From NCBI GenBank assembly GCA_937997355.1, contig CALKTZ010001233.1, positions 1 through 12,501 of the forward strand: DNA of 12,501 nt, read 5' to 3'. The notes beneath the pieces were generated by a model. It saw nothing but the letters and a program-made list of their open reading frames with translations. It was not told the DNA's origin and ran no database searches. Numbering within the stretch: position 1 is the stretch's first letter; each line of letters opens with the position of its first letter. The translations under genes were made by a program, and so were the position numbers. This stretch comes from an uncultured Planctomycetales bacterium. GTDB lineage: Bacteria > Planctomycetota > Planctomycetia > Isosphaerales > Isosphaeraceae. Of the stretch, positions 1-5,579 are shown in pieces.

Positions 1-1
1 G

Positions 2-1222
2 CCGGTCATCGGCCATCACCCCAAGAAGGGGACCGAGATCGCCCGCAAGCCCGACCCCGACGAATCGTTCTGCGGCCTCGTGTTCAAGATCACCAACGAC
101 GCCCACGGCGACCTCTCGTTCGTGCGGATCTATTCGGGGACCCTCAAATCGGGGACCCGCGCCTACAACCCCGGCAAGGATAAGAAGGAAGTCTGCTCCC
201 GGCTCTATCACATCCGGGCCGATGACCGAGAGCAGATCACCGAATCCCGCGCGGGGGACATCGTCGGCATCGTCGGGCTCAAGGACTCCGTCACCGGCGA
301 CACCCTCTGCGACGCCGCCCACCCGATCCTGCTCGAACAGATCGAGTTCCCCGAGACGGTCATCAGCATGTCGATCGAGCCCGTCAGCTCGGCCGATCGG
401 GGCAAGCTCGCCAACACCCTGAACTCGCTGGCCCGCGAAGACCCCACCTTCAGCTTCAAGGTCAACGAGGAGACCGGCCAGACCATCATCTCCGGGATGG
501 GCGAACTCCACCTGGAGATCCTCAAGAACCGGATGATCCGCGACTACAACCTGAAAGTCCACGTCGGCCGCCCCCGCGTGAGCTATCGCGAGACCATCAA
601 GAAGGCCGTCAAGCGGATCGAGGGGACCTGCATCCGCCAGACCGGCGGCACCGGCCTCTACGCCAAGGTGACCATCGACCTCGAACCCGAGGTTCAGCCC
701 AAGGGGGCCCCCACGGTCCATTTTGTCAACAAGCTCAAGGGGGGCGTGATCCCCGCCGAGTTCCTCGGGCCGATCGAGGCCGGTCTCCGCGAGGAGGCCA
801 AGTCCGGGGGGATCACCGGCTACCCCCTGGTGGACCTCAAGGTCACCCTGGTCGACGCAGACTATCACGATGTCGACTCCAACGAGATGGCCTATCGCTT
901 CGCCGCCTCCGACGCCATGCGCAAGGCGGCGCAAGAAGCGGGGGCCGTGCTGCTGGAGCCGATCATGCGGCTCGAAGTGGTGACACCCGATGACTACCTG
1001 GGGAACATCACGGCCAACCTCGTCAGCCGCCGGGCCTTGATCGACAAGACCAGCACCCGAGGGAAGCTGATGGTCATCGAGGCCCACGCGCCGCTCTCCG
1101 AGATGTTCGGCTACTCCACGGCCGTGCGGAGCCTGAGCCAGGGGCGGGCCAGCTACAGCATGGAACCCCACGAATATGCCGCCGCCCCCGAAAGCCTGCT
1201 CGAATCGATCGTGGGACGATGA
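2..1222 (+). CDS. fusA: Elongation factor G, C-terminal part (5' end outside window)
   Basis: This is the GTPase that drives tRNA-mRNA translocation, and in some lineages ribosome recycling, in the cytoplasm. The frame is open from base 2, giving 406 visible residues; the G domain lies upstream of the window. Visible are domain II (FVRIYSGTLKSG), domain III (AREDPTF, then GMGELHLEIL at visible residues 165-174), domain IV (GGVIPAEF, YHDVDSNE) and domain V (PLSEMFGY, GRASYSMEP). Domain IV reads TGGTGLYA (visible residues 214-221) where most bacterial EF-Gs have GGRGQYG, and the domain V stretch near 1001-1042 reads GNITANLVSRRALI rather than a GDL-type sequence. This hints at one of the divergent EF-G subfamilies known in planctomycetes and spirochaetes, though that is inference. 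It lies upstream of rpsJ, with no tuf between. Confidence is very high for EF-G and low for the subfamily. Confidence 0.97.
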   Translation, partial: PVIGHHPKKGTEIARKPDPDESFCGLVFKITNDAHGDLSFVRIYSGTLKSGTRAYNPGKDKKEVCSRLYHIRADDREQITESRAGDIVGIVGLKDSVTGDTLCDAAHPILLEQIEFPETVISMSIEPVSSADRGKLANTLNSLAREDPTFSFKVNEETGQTIISGMGELHLEILKNRMIRDYNLKVHVGRPRVSYRETIKKAVKRIEGTCIRQTGGTGLYAKVTIDLEPEVQPKGAPTVHFVNKLKGGVIPAEFLGPIEAGLREEAKSGGITGYPLVDLKVTLVDADYHDVDSNEMAYRFAASDAMRKAAQEAGAVLLEPIMRLEVVTPDDYLGNITANLVSRRALIDKTSTRGKLMVIEAHAPLSEMFGYSTAVRSLSQGRASYSMEPHEYAAAPESLLESIVGR

Positions 1223-1242
1223 AAAACGCCCGGCCGGAGCGG

Positions 1243-1290
1243 AAAAAGGGACCGGCTCGAAGCGAAGCGCCGGGCTCGTCCCCCTTTATC
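1243..1290 (+). terminator. Possible weak terminator hairpin after fusA
   Basis: Twenty bases after the fusA stop, CCGGC (1252-1256) can pair with GCCGG (1269-1273). Flanking GGGA (1248-1251) pairs with TCCC (1279-1282), and AAA with TTT (1285-1287), with bulges. An alternative stem pairs GCCCGGC (1228-1234) with GCCGGGC (1269-1275). The tail is only TTTATC, so this is at best a weak intrinsic terminator. It fits the presence of a separate promoter for rpsJ downstream. Confidence 0.3.
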
Positions 1291-1370
1291 GTGGAACATG
1301 CAAAGGGCAGAGATCCGGGAAAACCACTCGACGAGGCCATCACGGGGCAACTTTAATCAAATTTTCGGCC

Positions 1371-1386
1371 ATTTTCGCGAGAAAAT
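1371..1386 (+). promoter_or_regulatory. AT-rich dyad just upstream of the rpsJ promoter
   Basis: ATTTTC (1371-1376) and GAAAAT (1381-1386) form a perfect 6-base inverted repeat around GCGA, 14 bases ahead of the -35 box of the rpsJ promoter. The surrounding 1350-1386 is the most AT-rich part of the spacer. It could be an upstream promoter element, a protein-binding dyad, or in RNA from fusA a GNRA-capped hairpin. The role is inference. Confidence 0.3.
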
Positions 1387-1400
1387 CGGGCACTCCACCG

Positions 1401-1429
1401 TTGACGCTCCGGGATCGCCTGGCTACACT
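1401..1429 (+). promoter_or_regulatory. Sigma70-type promoter for rpsJ / S10 operon
   Basis: TTGACG (1401-1406, five of six consensus bases) is followed by a 17-base spacer (1407-1423) and TACACT (1424-1429, four of six). Transcription would begin near 1436, giving a leader of about 90 bases before rpsJ. It is the best promoter match seen in the window. It lies in the fusA-rpsJ gap of 303 bases, the expected place for an S10 operon promoter. The sequence match is direct; activity is inferred. Confidence 0.7.
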
Positions 1430-1461
1430 TGTCCTTTCCTGCGAGAAGTGCGAGGTTTGTG

Positions 1462-1484
1462 GTGAGGACGGTCTCACTTCGTCC
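1462..1484 (+). promoter_or_regulatory. Two overlapping hairpins in the rpsJ leader
   Basis: In the predicted rpsJ 5' leader, GTGAG (1462-1466) can pair with CTCAC (1473-1477), and GGACG (1466-1470) can pair with CGTCC (1480-1484). The two helices interleave, so they are alternatives. They lie about 40 bases ahead of the GTG start. Five-base helices are short and could be chance. Confidence 0.3.
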
Positions 1485-1525
1485 GCGATGGCAGGTTTCG
1501 GGATTTTCGGAAGGACTACAGATCG

Positions 1526-1858
1526 GTGGCGGGGATTAGCAACGATCGCATCCGCATCCGGATGGAAGCTTACGACCATACCATCCTGGATCAATCAGCC
1601 AAGGATATTGTCGACACCGCCAAGCGCACTGAGGCGATCGTCCACGGACCGATTCCATTGCCGACGCGGATTGAGCGATACACGGTTCTGCGAAGCCCGC
1701 ACATCGACAAGAAGTCGCGGGAACAGTTCGAGATCCGGACTCACAAGCGGCTGATCGACATCGTTCAGCCGACCAACAAGACCATCGACGCCCTCAATAA
1801 GCTGAGCCTACCGGCGGGCGTGGACATCAAGATCAAGGCCTCCCCCGCGGGTGCCTGA
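1526..1858 (+). CDS. rpsJ: 30S ribosomal protein S10
   Basis: S10 binds the 3' domain of 16S rRNA in the 30S head; in many bacteria it also joins NusB in antitermination complexes. The 110-residue product begins with IRIRMEAYDH and carries the family core RSPHIDKKSREQFEIRTHKR, typical of S10 (about 101-105 residues, so slightly long). The start is GTG at 1526: AAGGA at 1511-1515 lies upstream with a 10-base gap, and the next in-frame ATG (1562) would cut into the conserved first strand. It is preceded by its own promoter and followed by an unusually long 375-base spacer with strong hairpins. rpsJ may therefore be expressed partly apart from rplC and the genes beyond. Confidence 0.97.
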   Translation: MAGISNDRIRIRMEAYDHTILDQSAKDIVDTAKRTEAIVHGPIPLPTRIERYTVLRSPHIDKKSREQFEIRTHKRLIDIVQPTNKTIDALNKLSLPAGVDIKIKASPAGA

Positions 1859-1878
1859 TCGGGCTTTTCGTCGATTTT

Positions 1879-1906
1879 CAAGCGGCGGCCGACCGGTTGC
1901 CGCTTG
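1879..1906 (+). promoter_or_regulatory. 12-bp hairpin directly after rpsJ
   Basis: CAAGCGGC (1879-1886) pairs perfectly with GCCGCTTG (1899-1906). The inner GGCC/GGTT adds two G-C and two G-U pairs around a GACC tetraloop, giving a 12-pair stem starting 20 bases after the rpsJ stop. It is followed by CATTCGAC, not a T run, so it is not a classical intrinsic terminator. It could be an mRNA 3'-end stabiliser, a processing site or a protein target. Confidence 0.5.
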
Positions 1907-1933
1907 CATTCGACATGCCGGCTCGGCTATGCT
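1904..1933 (+). promoter_or_regulatory. Candidate internal promoter for rplC and downstream genes
   Basis: TTGCAT (1904-1909), 18 bases, then TATGCT (1928-1933). On its own this is a weak match. The -10 context GGCTATGCTTGT strongly resembles GGCTACACTTGT at the rpsJ promoter (1421-1432), and both are followed by TTTCCTG. That parallel supports it modestly. It would give an rplC leader of about 290 bases. Confidence 0.3.
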
Positions 1934-2065
1934 TGTTCGAAGGTTTCCTGGACCTTCCGTAATCGAATCGACCTGATTCGAGTTCGGATGATTTGTCCGG
2001 TCGCGTCGGATGCCTCAATCGGTGTGGCCCCCAATTTTGGCCGGGTCCCCGGGCGACAGCTCCGA

Positions 2066-2099
2066 CGCCAGGTTCGCCGTAACACCTGGCGGCGAACCT
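2066..2099 (+). promoter_or_regulatory. Overlapping perfect inverted repeats (switch-like) upstream of rplC
   Basis: CGCCAGGT (2066-2073) is the exact complement of ACCTGGCG (2084-2091), and AGGTTCGCCG (2070-2079) of CGGCGAACCT (2090-2099). The helices share bases and interleave, so both cannot form in full. GAACCT (2094-2099) can also pair with AGGTTC at 2124-2129. The geometry is that of alternative hairpins or a pseudoknot in an RNA leader about 135 bases before rplC. Confidence 0.5.
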
Positions 2100-2138
2100 C
2101 TGCGAGACCTTCCTGGTTTTTCCAGGTTCTAAGAGATT

Positions 2139-2231
2139 ATGTTCCTCGGTTGCCGCGATCGCATCGGTCGCGGCTGCGGCGACGATGTCGCCGAAGCCGC
2201 AGGTTTCATCGAGAGAGACGACGGAGCTTGA
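2139..2231 (+). CDS. Possible 30-codon leader ORF ahead of rplC
   Basis: ATG at 2139 opens 30 codons and stops with TGA at 2229-2231, two bases before the rplC ATG. The peptide starts MFLGCRDRIG and ends IERDDGA; I recognise no family. AAGAG lies just upstream (2131-2135) but only three bases from the start, a poor site. Third-position G+C looks lower than in the neighbouring genes. If translated, ribosomes would unfold the two hairpins in front of rplC. A chance ORF is quite possible. Confidence 0.2.
   Translation: MFLGCRDRIGRGCGDDVAEAAGFIERDDGA
2152..2202 (+). promoter_or_regulatory. Tandem GC hairpins just before rplC
   Basis: GCCGCGA (2152-2158) pairs with TCGCGGC (2168-2174), and CGGCGAC (2177-2183) with GTCGCCG (2187-2193) around a 3-base loop. 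An alternative outer stem is CTGCGGC (2174-2180) with GCCGCAG (2196-2202). The block ends about 20 bases before the rplC ribosome binding site. The same 7-base stem arms, GCCGCGA and TCGCGGC, recur upstream of rpsH (10025-10042). Confidence 0.4.
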
Positions 2232-2233
2232 CA

Positions 2234-2866
2234 ATGCGTGTCGGACTGCTGGGGCGCAAGGTCGGCATGACCCAGATCTTCGAGCCGAATGGGACGGCCG
2301 TGCCGGTCACCATCCTCGAATGCGGCCCGTGCACGGTGCTTCTCGTCCGGACGTCCGAGCGCGACGGCTATTCCGCCATCCAACTCGGGTTCGACGACAA
2401 GAAGCGGAAGAATGCCACGGCCGCCGATCGCGGGCATGCCAAGAAAGTGAACGCCGAGCCGAAGCGTTTCATCCGCGAGATCCGCCAGGAAGACGCGGTG
2501 GATACGGCCGAGGGGAGCACCCTGACGGTCGAGGCATTCAACGGGATCACTCATGTCGACGTCGTCGGCACGAGCAAGGGACGCGGCTTCGCGGGCGTCA
2601 TGAAGCGGCACGGGTTCCGCGGCTTGCGGGCCTCGCACGGCGTCAAGCGGATGCACCGCCACCCCGGCTCGTCGGGACCCAGCGCCGACCCGTCGCGGAC
2701 CCAGAAGGGGATCCGCAAGCCGGGGCAATTCGGCAACGCCCGCGTGACGGTCCGCAACCTGAAGGTCGTCCGGATCGACCCGACCAATAATCTCCTCCTG
2801 GTCGAAGGGGCCGTCCCCGGACCCGCCGGGGGCTACCTGACCATTCGCCAGACAAACAAGGTTTAA
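2234..2866 (+). CDS. rplC: 50S ribosomal protein L3
   Basis: L3 is an early-assembling 23S rRNA binder whose extension reaches toward the peptidyl transferase centre. The 210-residue length is normal. The start MRVGLLGRKVGMTQIF is the classic bacterial L3 N-terminus. GFAGVMKRHGF (118-128), MHRHPGSSG (from 140) and KPGQFGN (162-168) follow; Gln165 lines up with the glutamine methylated in E. coli L3. The start is ATG 2234, with GGAG at 2223-2226, seven bases away. An in-frame extension to TTG 1904 exists but runs through the structured spacer and lacks L3-like sequence. This is the first gene of the tightly ordered S10 block L3-L4-L23-L2. Confidence 0.98.
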   Translation: MRVGLLGRKVGMTQIFEPNGTAVPVTILECGPCTVLLVRTSERDGYSAIQLGFDDKKRKNATAADRGHAKKVNAEPKRFIREIRQEDAVDTAEGSTLTVEAFNGITHVDVVGTSKGRGFAGVMKRHGFRGLRASHGVKRMHRHPGSSGPSADPSRTQKGIRKPGQFGNARVTVRNLKVVRIDPTNNLLLVEGAVPGPAGGYLTIRQTNKV

Positions 2867-2913
2867 AAGGATTCACTGCGGAGCCCCCTCGAAGCCCGGA
2901 ATCGAGTCCTTTT
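2865..2913 (+). promoter_or_regulatory. Inverted repeat between rplC and rplD
   Basis: AAAAGGATTC (2865-2874, overlapping the rplC stop) can pair with GAGTCCTTTT (2904-2913) over ten positions with one U-G pair, enclosing 29 bases. The 3' arm runs into TTTTCTCTC. It could act as a weak terminator or attenuator within the 102-base gap, but the loop is large. Confidence 0.3.
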
Positions 2914-2968
2914 CTCTCAAACCGCGCTTCCAAACGCTTCGACGGTCTTTCGACTCGGAACCAGAATC

Positions 2969-3706
2969 ATGTTGAGCATTCCGGTCTATAACACCTCGGG
3001 AGAGCGCATCGGCGAGGAATCGGTCGACCCGGCCGATTTCGGCGGCGAGATCAATAAGCAGCTCCTCCACGACGTCGTCCTGATGCACCTCGCCGCCAAG
3101 CGAGTCGGGACGGTCAACACCCGAGGCCGCGCCGACGTGGCCGGCTCGGGCAAGAAGCTGTTCCGGCAGAAAGGGACCGGCAACGCCCGAGCGGGCTCCA
3201 AGCGGACCAACAAGCGAAAAGGCGGCGGCGTCGCCTTCGCCCGAAGGAATCGCGACTACCGCTACTCCATCCCCAAGAAGGCGGTCCGCGCCGCCATCCG
3301 GATGGCGATCCTCTCCAAGTTCCAGGACAACCAGGCGATCATCGTCGAAGGGTTCAACCTCAACGAGCCCAAGACGCAGGTCGTCGCCAAGGCCCTCCGC
3401 GCGATCCGCCGCCCCGATCTCCAGGAACACGAGGCCGCGGAAGCCGTGGGCGAGACCAAGGCCCAGGGGCTCCGCCGCACGCTCGACAGCCGATCGATCC
3501 TGTTCGGCCTCGCCGGCCAGGACCCGGTCTTCTACCGCAGCGCCCGGAACATCGACGGCGTCCAGGTGGCCCCGGTCGCGGAATTCAACACGTACGACGT
3601 CTTGAAGCAACGCTACCTGATCCTCACCCGGGATTCCCTCAACATCCTCAAAGAGCGGGGCAAGGGCTCTGCCAACGGCCAAGGCGGCCCGAAGACGGAG
3701 AGCTAA
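2969..3706 (+). CDS. rplD: 50S ribosomal protein L4
   Basis: L4 is an early 23S rRNA binder whose loop lines the peptide exit tunnel. In Gammaproteobacteria it also represses its own S10 operon. The product is 245 residues, long against the usual 200-220, with a polar C-terminal tail (GKGSANGQGGPKTES). The tunnel loop is clear: KLFRQKGTGNARAG (63-76), then GGGVAF from 85 and RDYRYSIPKK. The start ATG 2969 has only a GGAA (2957-2960) upstream, a weak ribosome binding site. It is separated from rplC by 102 bases and from rplW by six. Whether L4 regulates this cluster cannot be told from sequence; the spacers before rpsJ and rplC would be the places to look. Confidence 0.97.
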   Translation: MLSIPVYNTSGERIGEESVDPADFGGEINKQLLHDVVLMHLAAKRVGTVNTRGRADVAGSGKKLFRQKGTGNARAGSKRTNKRKGGGVAFARRNRDYRYSIPKKAVRAAIRMAILSKFQDNQAIIVEGFNLNEPKTQVVAKALRAIRRPDLQEHEAAEAVGETKAQGLRRTLDSRSILFGLAGQDPVFYRSARNIDGVQVAPVAEFNTYDVLKQRYLILTRDSLNILKERGKGSANGQGGPKTES

Positions 3707-3712
3707 ACCACC

Positions 3713-4039
3713 ATGGTTACCCTGCGACGCCCCCCCAAGTACACCCGATCCGGACCGGCCCTCGAACCCTACCAGGTCGTGATCCGTCCGCTCATCACCG
3801 AGAAGGCCACCCACCTCTCGGAACGACACAACGCCTACACGTTCGAGGTCAACCCCCTCGCCACCAAGACCGAGATCAAGGAGTCGATCGAGACCCTGTT
3901 CAACGTCAAGGTCGACAATGTCCGGACCCAGAACCGTCGCGGCAAGCCCCGCCGTTACCGGCTGCGAATCGGCCGGATGCGCAACTGGAAGAAGGCAATC
4001 GTCTCGCTCCACGATGATTACCGAATCGACTTCTATTGA
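3713..4039 (+). CDS. rplW: 50S ribosomal protein L23
   Basis: L23 sits at the exit of the peptide tunnel and is the docking site for trigger factor and SRP. The product is 108 residues, slightly longer than the usual 95-100 because of a short N-terminal extension (MVTLRRPPKYTRSG). The family core is visible as VVIRPLITEKAT, YTFEVNPLATKTEIK, and the basic loop RGKPRRYRLRIGRMRNWKKAIV. The ATG at 3713 follows the rplD stop by six bases. GGAG (3697-3700), inside the end of rplD, is the likely ribosome binding site, so rplD and rplW are probably translationally coupled. Overall fold and order are typical. Confidence 0.96.
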   Translation: MVTLRRPPKYTRSGPALEPYQVVIRPLITEKATHLSERHNAYTFEVNPLATKTEIKESIETLFNVKVDNVRTQNRRGKPRRYRLRIGRMRNWKKAIVSLHDDYRIDFY

Positions 4040-4085
4040 TCCGAGAGACGGCCTGCCGCAACGAGATCCCGTTCCCTATGCCACC

Positions 4086-4100
4086 GTGCCGACCGGGCAC
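4086..4100 (+). promoter_or_regulatory. Short hairpin before rplB
   Basis: GTGCC (4086-4090) and GGCAC (4096-4100) form a perfect five-pair stem around GACCG. It ends five bases before the rplB ribosome binding site (GAAGGA, 4106-4111) and could modulate access to it. Confidence 0.25.
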
Positions 4101-4120
4101 TCCACGAAGGATGATTCGCG

Positions 4121-4981
4121 ATGGGTATTCGCTATTACAAACCGACCAGCCCGGGACGCCGGAACGCGTCGGTCAGCGATTTCTCCGAACTGACCGACAA
4201 GAACAAGAAGCCGGAAAAGTCGCTCACCGAGCCCCTGCGTCGCTCGGGGGGGCGGAATAACCAGGGGGTGATCACCGCCCGTCATCGCGGCGGCGGCCAC
4301 AAGCGGAAGTATCGGATCATCGACTGGAAGCGGAACGATCGCGACGGCCAGGTCGCGACCGTCACCCACATCGAATACGACCCGAATCGCTCGGCCCGAA
4401 TCGCCCTGATCCAGTTCGAAGACGGGATCAAGCGATACATCATCGCCCCCGAGGGGCTCAAGGCCGGGATGGTCGTCAACAGTGGCGCCGAGGCCGAGCC
4501 CAAGCTCGGCAACTGCCTCCCGCTCGCCAAGATCCCCACCGGGATGAACGTCCACAATATCGAGATGCAGCCGAATGGCGGCGCGAAGCTTTGCCGCTCC
4601 GCCGGCGTCGGGGCCGTCCTCACCGCCCGCGAATCCGACTGGGCCCAGATCACCCTCCCCTCCGGCGAAGTCCGCCGCATCCCGTCGACCTGCCGGGCAA
4701 CGATCGGCATGGTCGGCAACTCCGATCACATGAACATCCACCTCGGCAAGGCGGGGCGATCCCGCTGGCTGGGCCGCCGCCCCCACGTCCGGGGCGTCGC
4801 CATGAACCCGGTCGATCACCCGATGGGTGGTGGTGAAGGACGGACCTCCGGCGGCCGGAACCCGTGCTCGCCGACCGGGAAGCTGGCCAAGGGGGGCAAG
4901 ACCCGCCAGCGACGCAAGCCTTCGAACAAGGCCATCATCCGGCGTCGCCGCAGCGTCCGCTATGGTCAGCTCAAGATCTGA
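4121..4981 (+). CDS. rplB: 50S ribosomal protein L2
   Basis: L2 is a primary 23S rRNA binder needed for subunit association and peptidyl transferase assembly. Its 286 residues are slightly over the usual 273-277. Landmarks are GIRYYKPTSPGRRN at the N-terminus, RHRGGGHKRKYR, the RGVAMNPVDHPMGGGEGR block, and the basic tail RQRRKPSNKAIIRRRRS. His233 matches the essential E. coli His229 (first H of DHPH). The second histidine of that motif is Met235 here, a substitution I believe occurs in related phyla. The ATG at 4121 has a strong GAAGGA at 4106-4111, nine bases upstream. It lies 81 bases after rplW and 129 before rpsS. Confidence 0.98.
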   Translation: MGIRYYKPTSPGRRNASVSDFSELTDKNKKPEKSLTEPLRRSGGRNNQGVITARHRGGGHKRKYRIIDWKRNDRDGQVATVTHIEYDPNRSARIALIQFEDGIKRYIIAPEGLKAGMVVNSGAEAEPKLGNCLPLAKIPTGMNVHNIEMQPNGGAKLCRSAGVGAVLTARESDWAQITLPSGEVRRIPSTCRATIGMVGNSDHMNIHLGKAGRSRWLGRRPHVRGVAMNPVDHPMGGGEGRTSGGRNPCSPTGKLAKGGKTRQRRKPSNKAIIRRRRSVRYGQLKI

Positions 4982-5028
4982 TTTCACCGCAATCCACCAA
5001 CTTTTCGTCAACGCCGTATCATCGATTC

Positions 5029-5067
5029 TTGCCGCTTGGGTCTGGTGTTTTAAGAACCATCCGGCAA
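5029..5067 (+). promoter_or_regulatory. Two-part hairpin between rplB and rpsS
   Basis: TTGCCG (5029-5034) pairs with CGGCAA (5062-5067), and within it TGGT (5043-5046) pairs with ACCA (5056-5059). It sits in the 129-base rplB-rpsS gap, about 30 bases before the rpsS ribosome binding region. Each helix is short; significance is uncertain. Confidence 0.25.
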
Positions 5068-5110
5068 CTTGGACACGAAAACAAGACCTTCGGTTCGGGA
5101 CCATCAGGCT

Positions 5111-5392
5111 ATGGGACGCTCGCTCAAAAAAGGCCCTTACGTCGTCGAGAGATTGCTCGAGAAGGCGTACAAAGTCGAAACGACCGGCAATCGTGACCCG
5201 ATCAAGACCTGGGCACGGGCCTGCACGATCGTGCCCGAATTCGTGGGCAAGAACTTCGCCGTCCACAACGGCAAGACCTTCGTAAAGCTCTACGTGACCG
5301 AGGACATGGTCGGCCACAAGCTCGGCGAGTTCGCCCCCACCCGCACCTTCCGCGGCCACGGCGGCAAGTCGACCAAGGGCGCCAAGAAGTAA
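5111..5392 (+). CDS. rpsS: 30S ribosomal protein S19
   Basis: S19 lies in the 30S head with S13 and contacts tRNA and the bridge to the large subunit. The product is 93 residues, the family norm. It starts MGRSLKKGPYV, continues IKTWARACTIVPEFVGKNFAVHNGK, and ends with GEFAPTRTFRGHGGKS, all diagnostic. I chose ATG 5111 rather than the in-frame TTG 5069, because the 14 extra residues have no family match and GGGA (5097-5100) stands at a usable distance. The binding site is weak. It is 129 bases after rplB and 187 before rplV, wider than usual for S10 operon neighbours. Confidence 0.97.
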   Translation: MGRSLKKGPYVVERLLEKAYKVETTGNRDPIKTWARACTIVPEFVGKNFAVHNGKTFVKLYVTEDMVGHKLGEFAPTRTFRGHGGKSTKGAKK

Positions 5393-5506
5393 GAGTCATC
5401 CCGAGCCGGTTGTCGTTTCGCCCGAGCCGTCGGCTCACGGCCGGACCCGCAAGCAACCGTCGCCAAGCCTGAGTTGTTGTTCTTATCTTTGACGATCCTG
5501 GCCTCC

Positions 5507-5560
5507 GGGCCGATCAACCCGAGAATTCCGTCATCGATCGGCCCAGAACGACCGCCGATC
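5507..5560 (+). promoter_or_regulatory. Mutually exclusive hairpins in the rplV leader
   Basis: GATCGGCCC (5536-5544) is the exact complement of GGGCCGATC upstream (5507-5515, nine pairs, 20-base loop). Its first seven bases are also the exact complement of GCCGATC downstream (5554-5560, 11-base loop). The middle arm can pair with only one at a time. The downstream hairpin ends 19 bases before the rplV ATG, so switching could expose or mask the start region. The pairings are seen directly; a regulatory role is inferred. Confidence 0.5.
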
Positions 5561-5579
5561 ACCGCGAGAGACCCCGGCC

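Larger units (their letters stand above)
1859..2233 (+). promoter_or_regulatory. Long rpsJ-rplC spacer with structured RNA potential
   Basis: These 375 bases hold no convincing conventional gene. In order they contain: a 12-base-pair hairpin (1879-1906); a candidate promoter (1904-1933); a stretch with little structure seen (about 1935-2060); a pair of overlapping perfect inverted repeats (2066-2099); a CCTGG/CCAGG hairpin with a T5 loop (2112-2126); two GC hairpins (2152-2174 and 2177-2193); and a GGAG ribosome binding site (2223-2226) for rplC. A 30-codon ORF spans 2139-2231. The layout resembles an r-protein operon leader placed after the first gene. This is inference from inverted repeats only. 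Confidence 0.5.

Noticed and set aside
1904..2233. In-frame upstream extension of rplC to TTG 1904, giving a 320-residue product
   Set aside because: The extra 110 residues are Arg-rich, match nothing in L3 and cross strong hairpins. ATG 2234 has a good ribosome binding site and gives normal L3 length.
2873..4012. 379-codon open frame on the minus strand
   Set aside because: It is antisense to rplD and rplW; its low-complexity Gly, Asp and Leu content is typical of the shadow frame opposite GC-rich codons.
4076..5359. 427-codon open frame on the minus strand
   Set aside because: Antisense shadow of rplB and rpsS, with no recognisable domains.
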